Source: Litorimonas sp947503715
GTDB taxonomy: Bacteria > Pseudomonadota > Alphaproteobacteria > Caulobacterales > Maricaulaceae
Direction of reading: 5' to 3'
NCBI RefSeq assembly: GCF_050271975.1
Contig: NZ_CP189850.1
Location: 1,798,001-1,862,000 of the forward strand
Length of the DNA: 64,000 nucleotides
Positions 25,636 through 34,349 of the stretch are shown here, piece after piece (positions within the stretch are counted from its first letter, which is position 1; every line of letters starts with the position of its first letter). The notes beneath the pieces are model-generated. The model did not search any database and was not told the origin of the DNA. It saw only the letters and a list, made by a program, of their open reading frames with translations. A program made the translations under genes and the position numbers.

Positions 25636-28128
25636 ATGAATTTCTCTCTTAGATATTTAGTTCTCATTTGGGCTATTCTGCTTAGCTCTTTTGCTTTGAC
25701 GGTTCAGGCGGTTGCACAAGAGGCGCCGGAAGCGGTCGCGCCACAGGTTGCCCCGACGGTCATACGATCCATCCAGGTGCAGGGTAACCAGCGTGTCGAA
25801 GCCAACACCGTTGCTTCTTATCTTCTGATCGCGCCTGGTGATCCGTATTCAGAATCTCGTATCGATACCTCTGTTAAAACCCTTTATGCGACGGGTTTGT
25901 TTGCGGATGTCTCCATTGATCCGCGCGATGGTAATGTTCTCGTTTCCGTTATTGAGAATCCGATTATTAACCGAGTGATCCTTGAGGGGAATAAGTCACT
26001 CAAGACAGATAAGATCACGGACGAAATCGAAGCTGAACCGCGGTCGATTTTCACGCGTGCGAGTATTCAAGAAGACGTCACCCGCATAATTGAGCTCTAT
26101 CGTCAATCTGGTCGTTTTGCAGCGACCGTTTCGCCAAAAGTTGTACAGCAACCACAAAATCGGGTCGATTTGATTTTTGAAATCACCGAAGGCCCCGTCA
26201 CCGGCGTCAAGCGCATCAACATCATTGGGAACGCAGAATTCCCGGATCGTCGGTTGCGTAAGGAAATCGCGACTGCTGAGTCGGTTTGGTACAAGTTTTT
26301 CAGCTCGAATGACAATTATGACCCGGGGCGTTTGCAGTTTGACCAAGAGCAGCTGCGGACATTTTACACGAATAGGGGCTTTGCCGATTTCCGCGTCGTG
26401 TCTGCCGTGGCTGAATTGACCCCGGATCAAGAAGATTTCTACATTACCTTCACTGTCGACGAGGGCGATGAATATGTTTGGGGCGACATCTCGGTCGAGA
26501 CCGAGCTGGATACGCTCAATAAGAATTTCCTCGAAAATCTTGTCCCGTTTCGGAAGGGTCAAATCTACAACGCTTCCCGTGTTGAAGATGCGATTGACAG
26601 TCTGAATTTCGCGGCCGGTATTGGCGGTTATGCTTTTGTTGACATTCAACCCCGCATCACGCGAAATCGAGACACGAAAACCGTCGATATGATTTTCAAC
26701 GTCGTGGAAGGGCCACGCGTCTATATCGAGCGGATCGATATTGTGGGGAACACGACAACGCTCGATTCGATCATCCGGCGTGAAATGGAATTGGTCGAAG
26801 GCGATGCTTTTAACCGAATTTTGTTGGATCGTTCGCGCAACCGTGTCCGTGCGCTGCGTTTCTTCGAAGACGTTGAAATTACTGAAACACAAGGCTCTTC
26901 TCCGGATCGCGCGATTGTCGAAGTCGCAGTGAAGGAGCAGCCCACGGGCGAGCTTTCATTCTCTGCTGGTTTCTCTTCGGCTGATGCGTTTCTCGTCGAT
27001 CTATCCATTACCCAACGTAACCTTCGTGGTCGCGGCCAATTGGTGCGTTTTGTCATCAGGGCCTCGTCAAACCGTCGTGAAATTGACCTACGGTTTACGG
27101 AACCGCGCTTTTTGGGCCGAAACCTTGCGGCCAGCTTCAATCTCTTCGACGTAACCATCGATTTCTTGGACGAGGCGGGTTTCCGTCAATCCCGTCAGGG
27201 TGGACAGGTCAGTTTTGCCTTCCCACTAACCGAATTTACCTCGTTTAATGGGCGTTACACGCTTCGTCGTGAAGATATTGAGTTCCCACAGGAGAATGAG
27301 TGTCCGGGTCTTCTCGAAAATGCATCAACTGGATCTGTGAATGCAACAAACCGTCGCTTGCTCACGCTTTGTGATCAACTCGGAGGACGACTATCTTCTA
27401 TTTTTGGTTATTCATTCAGTTGGGATCGTCGTAATGACCCTATTACGCCAACCGGTGGATTTGATGTTCGCTTGAGCCAAGATTTTGCGGGTGTCGGTGG
27501 TGACGTTCAATATCTCCGTACCGATATTCGCGGTAACTACTACAAAGGGATCACAAAGGGCGTGATTGCATCCGCAACTTTGGCCGGTGGATATATCCGG
27601 GGCTGGGGCGGTGATGATGTGTCGATTAATGACCGTTATTTCAAAGGTAACTTTGAATTCCGTGGCTTTGACAATGCGGGTGTTGGTCCGCGTCTCCTTC
27701 AATTTAATGCCGATACAGGCGACACGCTTATCGGCGGTGTACAAGACGGACGTTTAGATGCGCTGGGTGGCAATCTCTTTGGGCTCGCAAATGCCGAGGT
27801 GAGTTTTCCAGTTGGTATTGATGCGCTTCTTGGTAGTGTGTTTCTGGAAGCTGGTACAGTCGGACTTCTGGACGACCGGGAAGTCTTTAACCTGATCGTC
27901 TCGGCTCCTGATGAAACCCGCATCGGTGAATCGTGCGAGGGCGTCACAGATGTGGGCGTCGTGTGTCAGCGTACTGAAGATGGTCTCGACCCGCGTGTCA
28001 CCGTCGGTGCCAGTATATTCTGGGAAAGCCCTTTTGGACCAATCCGGTTCGACTTTACCCAGCCGATCGTCAAGCAACCGTATGACGATCGTCAATCCTT
28101 CCAGTTCACAACTCGAACAAGGTTTTAA
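25636..28128 (+). CDS. bamA: Outer-membrane protein assembly factor BamA
   Basis: Central subunit of the BAM machine that inserts beta-barrel proteins. 830 residues: cleavable signal peptide (about 1-28), five POTRA domains (about 40-430, the first beginning VIRSIQVQGNQRVEANTV), then a 16-strand barrel ending in the C-terminal Phe signal (TTRTRF). Length is in the normal range. It lies directly before the periplasmic chaperone gene (2 bases), so barrel folding and delivery are co-expressed. Confidence 0.96.
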   Translation: MNFSLRYLVLIWAILLSSFALTVQAVAQEAPEAVAPQVAPTVIRSIQVQGNQRVEANTVASYLLIAPGDPYSESRIDTSVKTLYATGLFADVSIDPRDGNVLVSVIENPIINRVILEGNKSLKTDKITDEIEAEPRSIFTRASIQEDVTRIIELYRQSGRFAATVSPKVVQQPQNRVDLIFEITEGPVTGVKRINIIGNAEFPDRRLRKEIATAESVWYKFFSSNDNYDPGRLQFDQEQLRTFYTNRGFADFRVVSAVAELTPDQEDFYITFTVDEGDEYVWGDISVETELDTLNKNFLENLVPFRKGQIYNASRVEDAIDSLNFAAGIGGYAFVDIQPRITRNRDTKTVDMIFNVVEGPRVYIERIDIVGNTTTLDSIIRREMELVEGDAFNRILLDRSRNRVRALRFFEDVEITETQGSSPDRAIVEVAVKEQPTGELSFSAGFSSADAFLVDLSITQRNLRGRGQLVRFVIRASSNRREIDLRFTEPRFLGRNLAASFNLFDVTIDFLDEAGFRQSRQGGQVSFAFPLTEFTSFNGRYTLRREDIEFPQENECPGLLENASTGSVNATNRRLLTLCDQLGGRLSSIFGYSFSWDRRNDPITPTGGFDVRLSQDFAGVGGDVQYLRTDIRGNYYKGITKGVIASATLAGGYIRGWGGDDVSINDRYFKGNFEFRGFDNAGVGPRLLQFNADTGDTLIGGVQDGRLDALGGNLFGLANAEVSFPVGIDALLGSVFLEAGTVGLLDDREVFNLIVSAPDETRIGESCEGVTDVGVVCQRTEDGLDPRVTVGASIFWESPFGPIRFDFTQPIVKQPYDDRQSFQFTTRTRF

Positions 28129-28130
28129 TC

Positions 28131-28706
28131 ATGTTTATTCGTAATATCCTTCGTGTTGCTACAGGCTTCGTCTTGGCTCTCACACTATCTGGTGCAGCTT
28201 TTGCCCAGTCTACAATTCTTGTGGTCGACACAAATAAAGTTATCCAAGATTCTCTCGTCGGCCAGCATGTCGCGCGCCAGCTAGAGACAATCTACACGTC
28301 TGCAAGTTCAGAGATGAAAGCCAAACGCTCTCCATTGGAGTCAAAAGCGAAATCATTGCAGGAGCAGTTGAAAACCAAGACATCCATGCAGGAAGTTCGC
28401 TCAGATGCGGCCTTACAGGCACAAGCCAAAGCGCTTCAAACAGATCAGCAAAAGCTGCAAGTCGAAGAATATTACACGGCTAATGAGCTCAAAATTACAG
28501 AGCAAAAGGCGATTGGCCAAGTCTCTCAGCGCATCAAGCTAATCATTGATCAAATTGCGCAGGAACGGAATGCCGATGTCGTGCTGGAAAAATCACTCGT
28601 CATTTATGGGGGGCCTGTCGATGTGACAGATACGGTAATTTCCCGCCTAAATAGCCAAATGACAACAGTTCCGGTTACCCGCGAGCGTCTACCGCGCAAA
28701 GGCTAA
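28131..28706 (+). CDS. skp: Periplasmic chaperone Skp/OmpH
   Basis: Holds unfolded outer-membrane proteins in the periplasm for BamA. 191 residues with a signal peptide to about residue 25 (SGAAFAQS), the conserved ILVVDTNKVIQDS strand, and long coiled-coil arms (about 60-140) rich in K, Q and E. ATG 28131 is 2 bases after bamA. A hairpin terminator stands 57 bases after the stop. Confidence 0.93.
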   Translation: MFIRNILRVATGFVLALTLSGAAFAQSTILVVDTNKVIQDSLVGQHVARQLETIYTSASSEMKAKRSPLESKAKSLQEQLKTKTSMQEVRSDAALQAQAKALQTDQQKLQVEEYYTANELKITEQKAIGQVSQRIKLIIDQIAQERNADVVLEKSLVIYGGPVDVTDTVISRLNSQMTTVPVTRERLPRKG

Positions 28707-28762
28707 AGTTTTGCTATGAAGGCGGTCGCCTTCATGGTCATAAATTGTAATCATATGTTTCA

Positions 28763-28798
28763 GGCCGGATAGGATGAGTGTTCTATTCCGGCCTTTTT
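28763..28798 (+). terminator. Terminator between skp and lpxD
   Basis: GGCCGGATAG (28763-28772) pairs with CTATTCCGGCC (28783-28793), one bulged base, followed by five T (28794-28798). Lies 17 bases before the lpxD start. An upstream 9-base inverted repeat (ATGAAGGCG/CGCCTTCAT, 28716-28735) has no T-run. Suggests bamA-skp and the lpx genes are partly separate units. Confidence 0.75.
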
Positions 28799-28815
28799 AC
28801 TGCTAGGGCGTTCTT

Positions 28816-29805
28816 ATGATCGACACACGGTTTTATACGCTCGCAAAACCCCAGTCTTTGAGAGACATTGCCACCATCTGTCGGGTTGATTTGCCCGTCG
28901 ACGGAGCAGGTGACGAGATTATTCTCGCCCCCGCCAGCCTGTTTGAGAGCCAATCTGGCGAGATCACATTTTTCTCGGATAAACGGCGTAGGGCGCAGCT
29001 GGAAACGGCGAAAGCAACCGCTTGTTTTACGACTGAGCGCCTCGCGCCACTCGTCATTGAAAAGGGCATGATCGCCCTGGTCACGGATAATCCGCGCGGA
29101 CGATTTGCACGGCTAACGCAGACATTGGCGACAGAGGGTACTGAGAATTCGGGTCCTCAAGCTATTCACGAAACATCCCAAATTCATCCATCCGCGATTA
29201 TTGGTGCAGGCGTTTCAGTCGGGGCAAATACAAAAATCGGGCCGCATGCCGTCATTGATGAGGGTGTGATTATCGGCGAGGACTGTCAGATTGGCCCGCT
29301 GACACATATCGCTTTTACAATCATGGGCGATCGGTGTTCCGTCAAATCCAGTACTGTAATTGGCGGATCCGGTTTTGGCATTGCCGAGGATGAACACGGG
29401 CTATTTAACATTCCCCATCTGGGTCGAGTCGTGATCCATAACGACGTTCATATCGGGTCCAATAGTTGCGTTGATCGGGGACAATTGGGCGACACGGTTC
29501 TAATGGACCACGTGAAAATCGACAACTTGGTTCAAGTTGGACATAATGTGTTTATCGATGAAGGGGCCATGTTGGCCGGACATACCGGCGTATCCGGCAG
29601 TTGTCGCATCGGCAAGAAAGCGCTCTTTGGCGGTCGTGCGGCGACGGCCGATCATGTGAATATTGGTGAGGGATCTATCCTTGCCGCTTTTGGTGGCGCG
29701 ATGAGCGATATTCCTGATGGAGAAATGTGGTCCGGTGTGCCCGCCATGCCGATCCGTGAACATATGCGGAATGTGGCAACGCTGAAGAAGCTCTCGAAAA
29801 AATGA
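28816..29805 (+). CDS. lpxD: UDP-3-O-(3-hydroxyacyl)glucosamine N-acyltransferase
   Basis: Third step of lipid A synthesis: adds the N-linked 3-hydroxyacyl chain from acyl-ACP. 329 residues: an N-terminal uridine-binding domain (about 1-95), then left-handed beta-helix hexapeptide repeats (IHPSAIIGAGVSVGANTKIG onwards) and a C-terminal helix. The catalytic histidine lies in the LTHIAF/VGHNVF region. Its last 4 bases overlap fabZ (ATGA). Confidence 0.96.
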   Translation: MIDTRFYTLAKPQSLRDIATICRVDLPVDGAGDEIILAPASLFESQSGEITFFSDKRRRAQLETAKATACFTTERLAPLVIEKGMIALVTDNPRGRFARLTQTLATEGTENSGPQAIHETSQIHPSAIIGAGVSVGANTKIGPHAVIDEGVIIGEDCQIGPLTHIAFTIMGDRCSVKSSTVIGGSGFGIAEDEHGLFNIPHLGRVVIHNDVHIGSNSCVDRGQLGDTVLMDHVKIDNLVQVGHNVFIDEGAMLAGHTGVSGSCRIGKKALFGGRAATADHVNIGEGSILAAFGGAMSDIPDGEMWSGVPAMPIREHMRNVATLKKLSKK

Positions 29806-30245
29806 CATATGTCTTTCCGATAGAGCGCGATGGCGTTCAAACTTTCCTGCCGCATCGGGATCCGATGCTATTCATTGATCGCATCTTAGTCGCAGATGAA
29901 ACATCAATTTCTGCCGAGACTCTGGTCGATACTGATTGGGATATTTTCAAAGGTCATTTCCCCGACCTTCCCATCATGCCGGGCGTTTTAATGATTGAGG
30001 CCGCCGCCCAAGCGGGTGCGTTAATTGTGTGTTTGCAAGGCGGCTTGAAGTCAGATCATTTCATTGCGTTCACCGGTGTTGAAGAGGCCAAGTTCCGCCG
30101 TTCCGTCAAACCCGGCGAAGTTATGCATATTCACGCTGAAATCCTACGCCACCGTCGCGGATATTATAAATTCCAAGGCCATATTGACGTAAATGGGGCT
30201 CGCGCGGTCGACGTGAAGTTTGCGGCGACGCAAATGCCGATGTAA
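29802..30245 (+). CDS. fabZ: 3-Hydroxyacyl-ACP dehydratase FabZ
   Basis: Dehydrates beta-hydroxyacyl-ACP in fatty-acid elongation and competes with the Lpx acyltransferases for 3-hydroxyacyl-ACP. 147 residues of hot-dog fold with catalytic His in GHFPDLPIMPG near 49-59 and Glu in LMIEAAAQ. The start overlaps lpxD; lpxA follows after 9 bases. Confidence 0.96.
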   Translation: MTYVFPIERDGVQTFLPHRDPMLFIDRILVADETSISAETLVDTDWDIFKGHFPDLPIMPGVLMIEAAAQAGALIVCLQGGLKSDHFIAFTGVEEAKFRRSVKPGEVMHIHAEILRHRRGYYKFQGHIDVNGARAVDVKFAATQMPM

Positions 30246-30254
30246 GGCTCTGCC

Positions 30255-31052
30255 ATGAGCGTTACGATACATGAAACAGCCCTTGTTGATTCGAAGGCGC
30301 AACTGGGGGACGGTGTCACGATTGGGCCCTATTGTGTGGTGGGACCGGATGTCGTTTTAGGCGACCGTGTTAATCTTGTCGGGCAAGTTAATCTGACGGG
30401 GAACACCAAAATTGCAGAGGATTGTATCCTATATCCCTTTGTTTCCATGGGTTATCCGCCGCAGGATTTAAAACATAAGGGTGGCCCTGTCGGGATTGAG
30501 ATCGGGGCGCGATCTATCTTTCGTGAGAACGTGAATATTCATCCGGGCACAGATATTGGCAAGCCGATTACGCGTATTGGCCATGATTGTTATTTCATGG
30601 TGGGCACGCATCTCGCGCATGAGGGTCAGATGGGAAACCACGTCGTCGTGTCGAACGGCGCACAAATTGGCGGGAATGTCACAATTGGTGACCATGCCGT
30701 CTTGGGTGGGCTCTGCGCTATTCATCAACATACACGCATTGGGGCGCATGCGTTTGTCGGCGGTATGGCGACCGTGATTGGTGACGTTATTCCATATGGT
30801 TTTGTTCTCGGGAATGCAGCCCATTTGGCGGGACTCAATGTTGTGGGCTTAAAACGCCGTGGATTTTCACGTGAGTCGATCCGCGAACTTCGCGCGGCGT
30901 ATCGCCTTTTATTCGCTCAGGAAGGCACCTTTGCGGAACGCCTCGCGGATGCGGCGAAACTCTATGCTGATCATGAGCTCGTGAATGAAATTGTCGAGTT
31001 TATCCGCGAGCAGGGCAACCGGTCGCTCTCCATGCCACAGAACGGACGCTAA
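30255..31052 (+). CDS. lpxA: UDP-N-acetylglucosamine O-acyltransferase
   Basis: First step of lipid A synthesis. 265 residues: hexapeptide beta-helix (LGDGVTIGPYCVVGPDVVLGD onwards), the catalytic-histidine loop THLAHEGQ near 119-126, and the family's C-terminal helical domain (LKRRGFSRESIRELRAAYRLLF). lpxI follows with 1 base between the stop and its TTG. Confidence 0.96.
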   Translation: MSVTIHETALVDSKAQLGDGVTIGPYCVVGPDVVLGDRVNLVGQVNLTGNTKIAEDCILYPFVSMGYPPQDLKHKGGPVGIEIGARSIFRENVNIHPGTDIGKPITRIGHDCYFMVGTHLAHEGQMGNHVVVSNGAQIGGNVTIGDHAVLGGLCAIHQHTRIGAHAFVGGMATVIGDVIPYGFVLGNAAHLAGLNVVGLKRRGFSRESIRELRAAYRLLFAQEGTFAERLADAAKLYADHELVNEIVEFIREQGNRSLSMPQNGR

Positions 31053-31053
31053 C

Positions 31054-31884
31054 TTGCGGATCGGTTTGATTGCGGGCGGTGGGGCCTTGCCGGACCATGT
31101 CGCGGCCGCGGCAGAGGAGTCCGGTGAGTTAGGTCTTATCATCGCGCTTGATCCCTTCGTGGCAGAGGGAAAATTTCCGAAAGCGGATCGGTTAAGCCTA
31201 GGACAATTTGGAAAAATGGTCCGGCGGCTTAAGAAAGCCAAATGCACACATGTTTGTTTTGCAGGAATCGTAAAGCGCCCCGATTTCAAACGGTTAAAAC
31301 CCGACTTCAAAGCGATCCGTCATCTTCCCAAAGTCATCCAAGCCGCGGGGCGCGGTGATGATGAACTCATGCGTCAGGTCTTGTCGCTATTCGAAGATGA
31401 GGGCTTCGGGATTATTTCCCCGCAAGAAGTCTGTGCCGACCTCATGCTAACCGAAGGCGTGATCGGCTCAATTGCCCTGACAGAGGCGCATCTGTCCGAT
31501 GCGTTGAAAGCTTGCGAAACGGCGGCTGCCATTGGTGCTATGGATATCGGTCAGGGCGCAGTCGTCGCGCGGGGCGTGGTACTTGCGGTCGAAGCGCAGG
31601 AGGGCACAGATGCCATGTTGACGAGGCTCTTGAATTTACCCCTCGAATTACGTGGTACAGCTGACGCGCGTATTGGTGTTTTGGCAAAACTCGTGAAGCC
31701 GACGCAGGATATCCGCGTCGACCTGCCCACACTAGGGCCTGCAACGGTACGCCACGCGGCGGAAGCCGGCCTGGCAGGTATTGTTGCAGAGGCCGGGGGT
31801 GCCTTTGTGATGGAACGCGAGGAAACCACACGTCTCGCGGATGAAGCTGGCCTTTTCATTGCGGGCCTACCGCCGAAAACATGA
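31054..31884 (+). CDS. lpxI: UDP-2,3-diacylglucosamine diphosphatase LpxI
   Basis: Fourth step of lipid A synthesis: releases UMP to give lipid X. LpxI is the alphaproteobacterial replacement for LpxH. The family N-terminus RIGLIAGGGALPDHVA is preceded only by TTG 31054, taken as start (276 residues), 1 base after the lpxA stop; no ATG fits. The C-terminal domain includes LPTLGPATVRHAAEAGLAGI. It overlaps lpxB by 4 bases (ATGA). Confidence 0.93.
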   Translation: MRIGLIAGGGALPDHVAAAAEESGELGLIIALDPFVAEGKFPKADRLSLGQFGKMVRRLKKAKCTHVCFAGIVKRPDFKRLKPDFKAIRHLPKVIQAAGRGDDELMRQVLSLFEDEGFGIISPQEVCADLMLTEGVIGSIALTEAHLSDALKACETAAAIGAMDIGQGAVVARGVVLAVEAQEGTDAMLTRLLNLPLELRGTADARIGVLAKLVKPTQDIRVDLPTLGPATVRHAAEAGLAGIVAEAGGAFVMEREETTRLADEAGLFIAGLPPKT

Positions 31885-33026
31885 GAATTTACCTCATTGC
31901 CGTTGAACCCTCTGCTGATCATCTCGGCGCGGAATTGGCGCAAGCGCTCAGAGCTGAGTTACCAAGGCTCTCACTCGCCGGTATAGGTGGTCCAAAAATG
32001 CAGGCGATTGGCATACCAAGTCAGATGCCAACAGAAGGTCTTGCCATTATAGGGTTTACAGAAGTTCTGACAAAAATTCCGGTCATCTTGGAAGGGCTAA
32101 AACAAAGTACGGCGCGCATTCTCGAGGCGCAGCCGGATGCCGTCATTCTTATTGACAGTTATGGCTTCATGATCCGCCTGGCCAAGCGATTGCGAAAAGC
32201 AGGATATAATGGGAAGATCATCAAATATGTCGCGCCGCAGGTTTGGGCGACTCGACCCAAGCGGGCGAAGGTTTTAGCCGATCACGTTGACGGACTTCTG
32301 GCGATACATAGCTTTGAGCCGGATTGGTTCACGCCCCACGGCTTAGACACGCATTATGTCGGCAATGCTGTTTTCGATACGGATTATGGTGCGGGTGATC
32401 CGAATAAATTGCGACAGCAATATAATCTTAGCGACCGTCCAATATTGTCCGTTTTCCTCGGCAGCCGCGTCGGCGAAGTCGTCCGGTTATCGCCTGCATT
32501 TACAGACGCAGTGCAGATTTTACGGCAGCGTCTGCCGGACCTTGCCATTCTCTGTCCCGTCTCCGAATCTGTCGCGAAAGAAGTCGGAGCGCAGGCGGCC
32601 AAAGACCTGCGCATGAATGATATGATCCTTCTCCCTGAATCGGCGAAGCTGGATGCGATGTCCTGTTCAATGGCGGCGCTGGCCTGTTCAGGAACCGTGA
32701 CAACGCAATTGGCCTGTGCGGGTGTACCTACTGTCGTGGCCTATCGGATGTCGCCCGTGACCCATGCAATTGTCAGCCGGATTTTCCAGCCCAACCATAT
32801 TTCAATTGTGAACATCGCCGCGAATGAAAAGCTGATGCCGGAGTTTTTGCAGAATGAGGTCACGGGCGAGGCCTTGGCAGATGCGCTCATCCCATACTTA
32901 TCAGACACAAAAAAACGCGCCGCTGCACGCGACGCGTTATTGGAACAGACCCGATTAATGGCGGGTCAGCCGGATGAAACGGCCAGCGCGAGAGCCGCGC
33001 AAGCCATTCTTCAAATTCTCGACTAG
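31881..33026 (+). CDS. lpxB: Lipid A disaccharide synthase
   Basis: Joins lipid X and UDP-diacylglucosamine into the lipid A disaccharide; membrane-associated glycosyltransferase (GT19). 381 residues with AVEPSADHLGAEL near 6-18, GIGGPKM, YVAPQVWATRPKRA, and the donor-site stretch ALACSGTVTTQLACAGVPTVVAYR. Last gene of the envelope cluster. Its TAG overlaps the gltA TAG on the other strand (CTAG, 33023-33026). Confidence 0.96.
   Translation: MRIYLIAVEPSADHLGAELAQALRAELPRLSLAGIGGPKMQAIGIPSQMPTEGLAIIGFTEVLTKIPVILEGLKQSTARILEAQPDAVILIDSYGFMIRLAKRLRKAGYNGKIIKYVAPQVWATRPKRAKVLADHVDGLLAIHSFEPDWFTPHGLDTHYVGNAVFDTDYGAGDPNKLRQQYNLSDRPILSVFLGSRVGEVVRLSPAFTDAVQILRQRLPDLAILCPVSESVAKEVGAQAAKDLRMNDMILLPESAKLDAMSCSMAALACSGTVTTQLACAGVPTVVAYRMSPVTHAIVSRIFQPNHISIVNIAANEKLMPEFLQNEVTGEALADALIPYLSDTKKRAAARDALLEQTRLMAGQPDETASARAAQAILQILD
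32909..32938 (-). terminator. gltA terminator inside the lpxB coding end
   Basis: On the minus strand AACGCG (32938-32933) pairs with CGCGTT (32919-32914), followed by a run of T down to 32909. It lies about 85 bases beyond the gltA stop and is embedded in lpxB codons. In the plus direction it has A, not T, after the stem, so it should act only on gltA. Confidence 0.55.
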
Positions 33027-34324
33027 CGCTTGTCCATCGGGACGAAGTCGCGGGTTGTCGCACCGGAATAAAGCTGACGCGGGCGTCCGATACGCTGTGT
33101 TGGGTCTTCCAACATCTCATTCCACTGCGAAATCCAACCCGTTGTCCGTGCGAGGGCGAAGAGGACGGTGAACATATCGGTTGGGAAACCGAGGGCGGAG
33201 AGGACGATACCGGAGTAGAAATCGACATTCGGATAGAGACCGCGTTTGACGAAATATTCTTCGCTTGTCGCAATCTTCTCAAGTTCCATGGCGACTTCGA
33301 GGACGGGGTTGGTAATACCCAACTCGCCGAGGACTTCATGGGTCGTGCGGCGCATAACTTTCGCACGCGGGTCAGTCGCCTTATAAACGCGGTGACCGAA
33401 GCCCATCAGGCGGAAGGGGTCATTCTTGTCTTTCGCACGGGCGATATATTCCGGAATGCGGTCAACAGTGCCGATTTCCTTCAGCATATTCAACGCCGCT
33501 TCATTCGCACCGCCATGGGACGGACCCCAGAGACAGGCCGTACCCGCCGCGATACAGGCATATGGGTTCGCACCGGATGAGCCGGCGAGACGCACAGTTG
33601 ATGTCGATGCATTCTGCTCGTGATCCATATGCAGGATGAAAATCTTATCCATAGCGCGTTCGATAATCGGGTTCACCTCATAGGGCTCGGCCGGAACGGC
33701 GAAACACATGCGCAGGAAGTTACCCGCATAGGACAGGTCATTCTGTGGATAGACATGTGGCTGACCAACGCGATATTTGTAGCAACGCGCCGCGAGTGTC
33801 GGAATTTTCGCAATGATGCGGTGGATCGCGACGTTCCGGGCCTCATCTTCGGTCGTGTGCTGGTCATCATGGTAGAAACCGGAGAGTGCGCCGACTGTTC
33901 CGCAGAGCATGGACATCGGATGGCTGTCGCGGCGATAGCCTTGGAAGAAGCTCTCGACTTTGTCGTGCAACATGGTGTGATTGGTAATCGTGTTTTCGAA
34001 GGTTTCGAATTCCGATTTCGTCGGCAGCTCACCATTGATGAGGAGATAGGCGACTTCCAGCGAGGTGGATTGTTCCGCCAATTGCTCAATGTCGTAACCG
34101 CGATAAAGCAATTGCCCTTCGCCGCCATCGATAAAGGTGATCTGGCTTTCTGTGGAACAGGTCGAGGTAAAACCCGGATCAAATGTGAAATGGCCCGTCT
34201 GTTTATAGAGTGTGCGAACATCAATGCCAGGCGCGCCCATGCTGCCCTTCATGATCGGGAGGTCATAGCTCTTTCCGTCGATTGTCATCGTGGCCGTGCC
34301 GGTCTGCGTGATCTTGTTTTCCAT
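33023..34324 (-). CDS. gltA: Citrate synthase (type II)
   Basis: Condenses oxaloacetate and acetyl-CoA, the entry to the TCA cycle. 433 residues from ATG 34324 (AGAGAG just upstream). The N-terminal beta-strand domain (TMTIDGKSYDLPIMKG) identifies the hexameric, NADH-sensitive gram-negative type; catalytic motifs are HMDHEQNASTSTVR near 270 and GFGHRVYK near 313, with a late Asp in the VDFYSG segment. Follows gltX on the minus strand (25 bases). Confidence 0.96.
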   Translation of the reverse strand: MENKITQTGTATMTIDGKSYDLPIMKGSMGAPGIDVRTLYKQTGHFTFDPGFTSTCSTESQITFIDGGEGQLLYRGYDIEQLAEQSTSLEVAYLLINGELPTKSEFETFENTITNHTMLHDKVESFFQGYRRDSHPMSMLCGTVGALSGFYHDDQHTTEDEARNVAIHRIIAKIPTLAARCYKYRVGQPHVYPQNDLSYAGNFLRMCFAVPAEPYEVNPIIERAMDKIFILHMDHEQNASTSTVRLAGSSGANPYACIAAGTACLWGPSHGGANEAALNMLKEIGTVDRIPEYIARAKDKNDPFRLMGFGHRVYKATDPRAKVMRRTTHEVLGELGITNPVLEVAMELEKIATSEEYFVKRGLYPNVDFYSGIVLSALGFPTDMFTVLFALARTTGWISQWNEMLEDPTQRIGRPRQLYSGATTRDFVPMDKR

Positions 34325-34349
34325 ATCTCTCTTTACCTTTTTATTATTC

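Noticed and set aside
28716..28735. Terminator directly after skp (ATGAAGGCG/CGCCTTCAT)
   Set aside because: A perfect inverted repeat, but with a 2-base loop and no T-run; the terminator at 28763-28798 is better.
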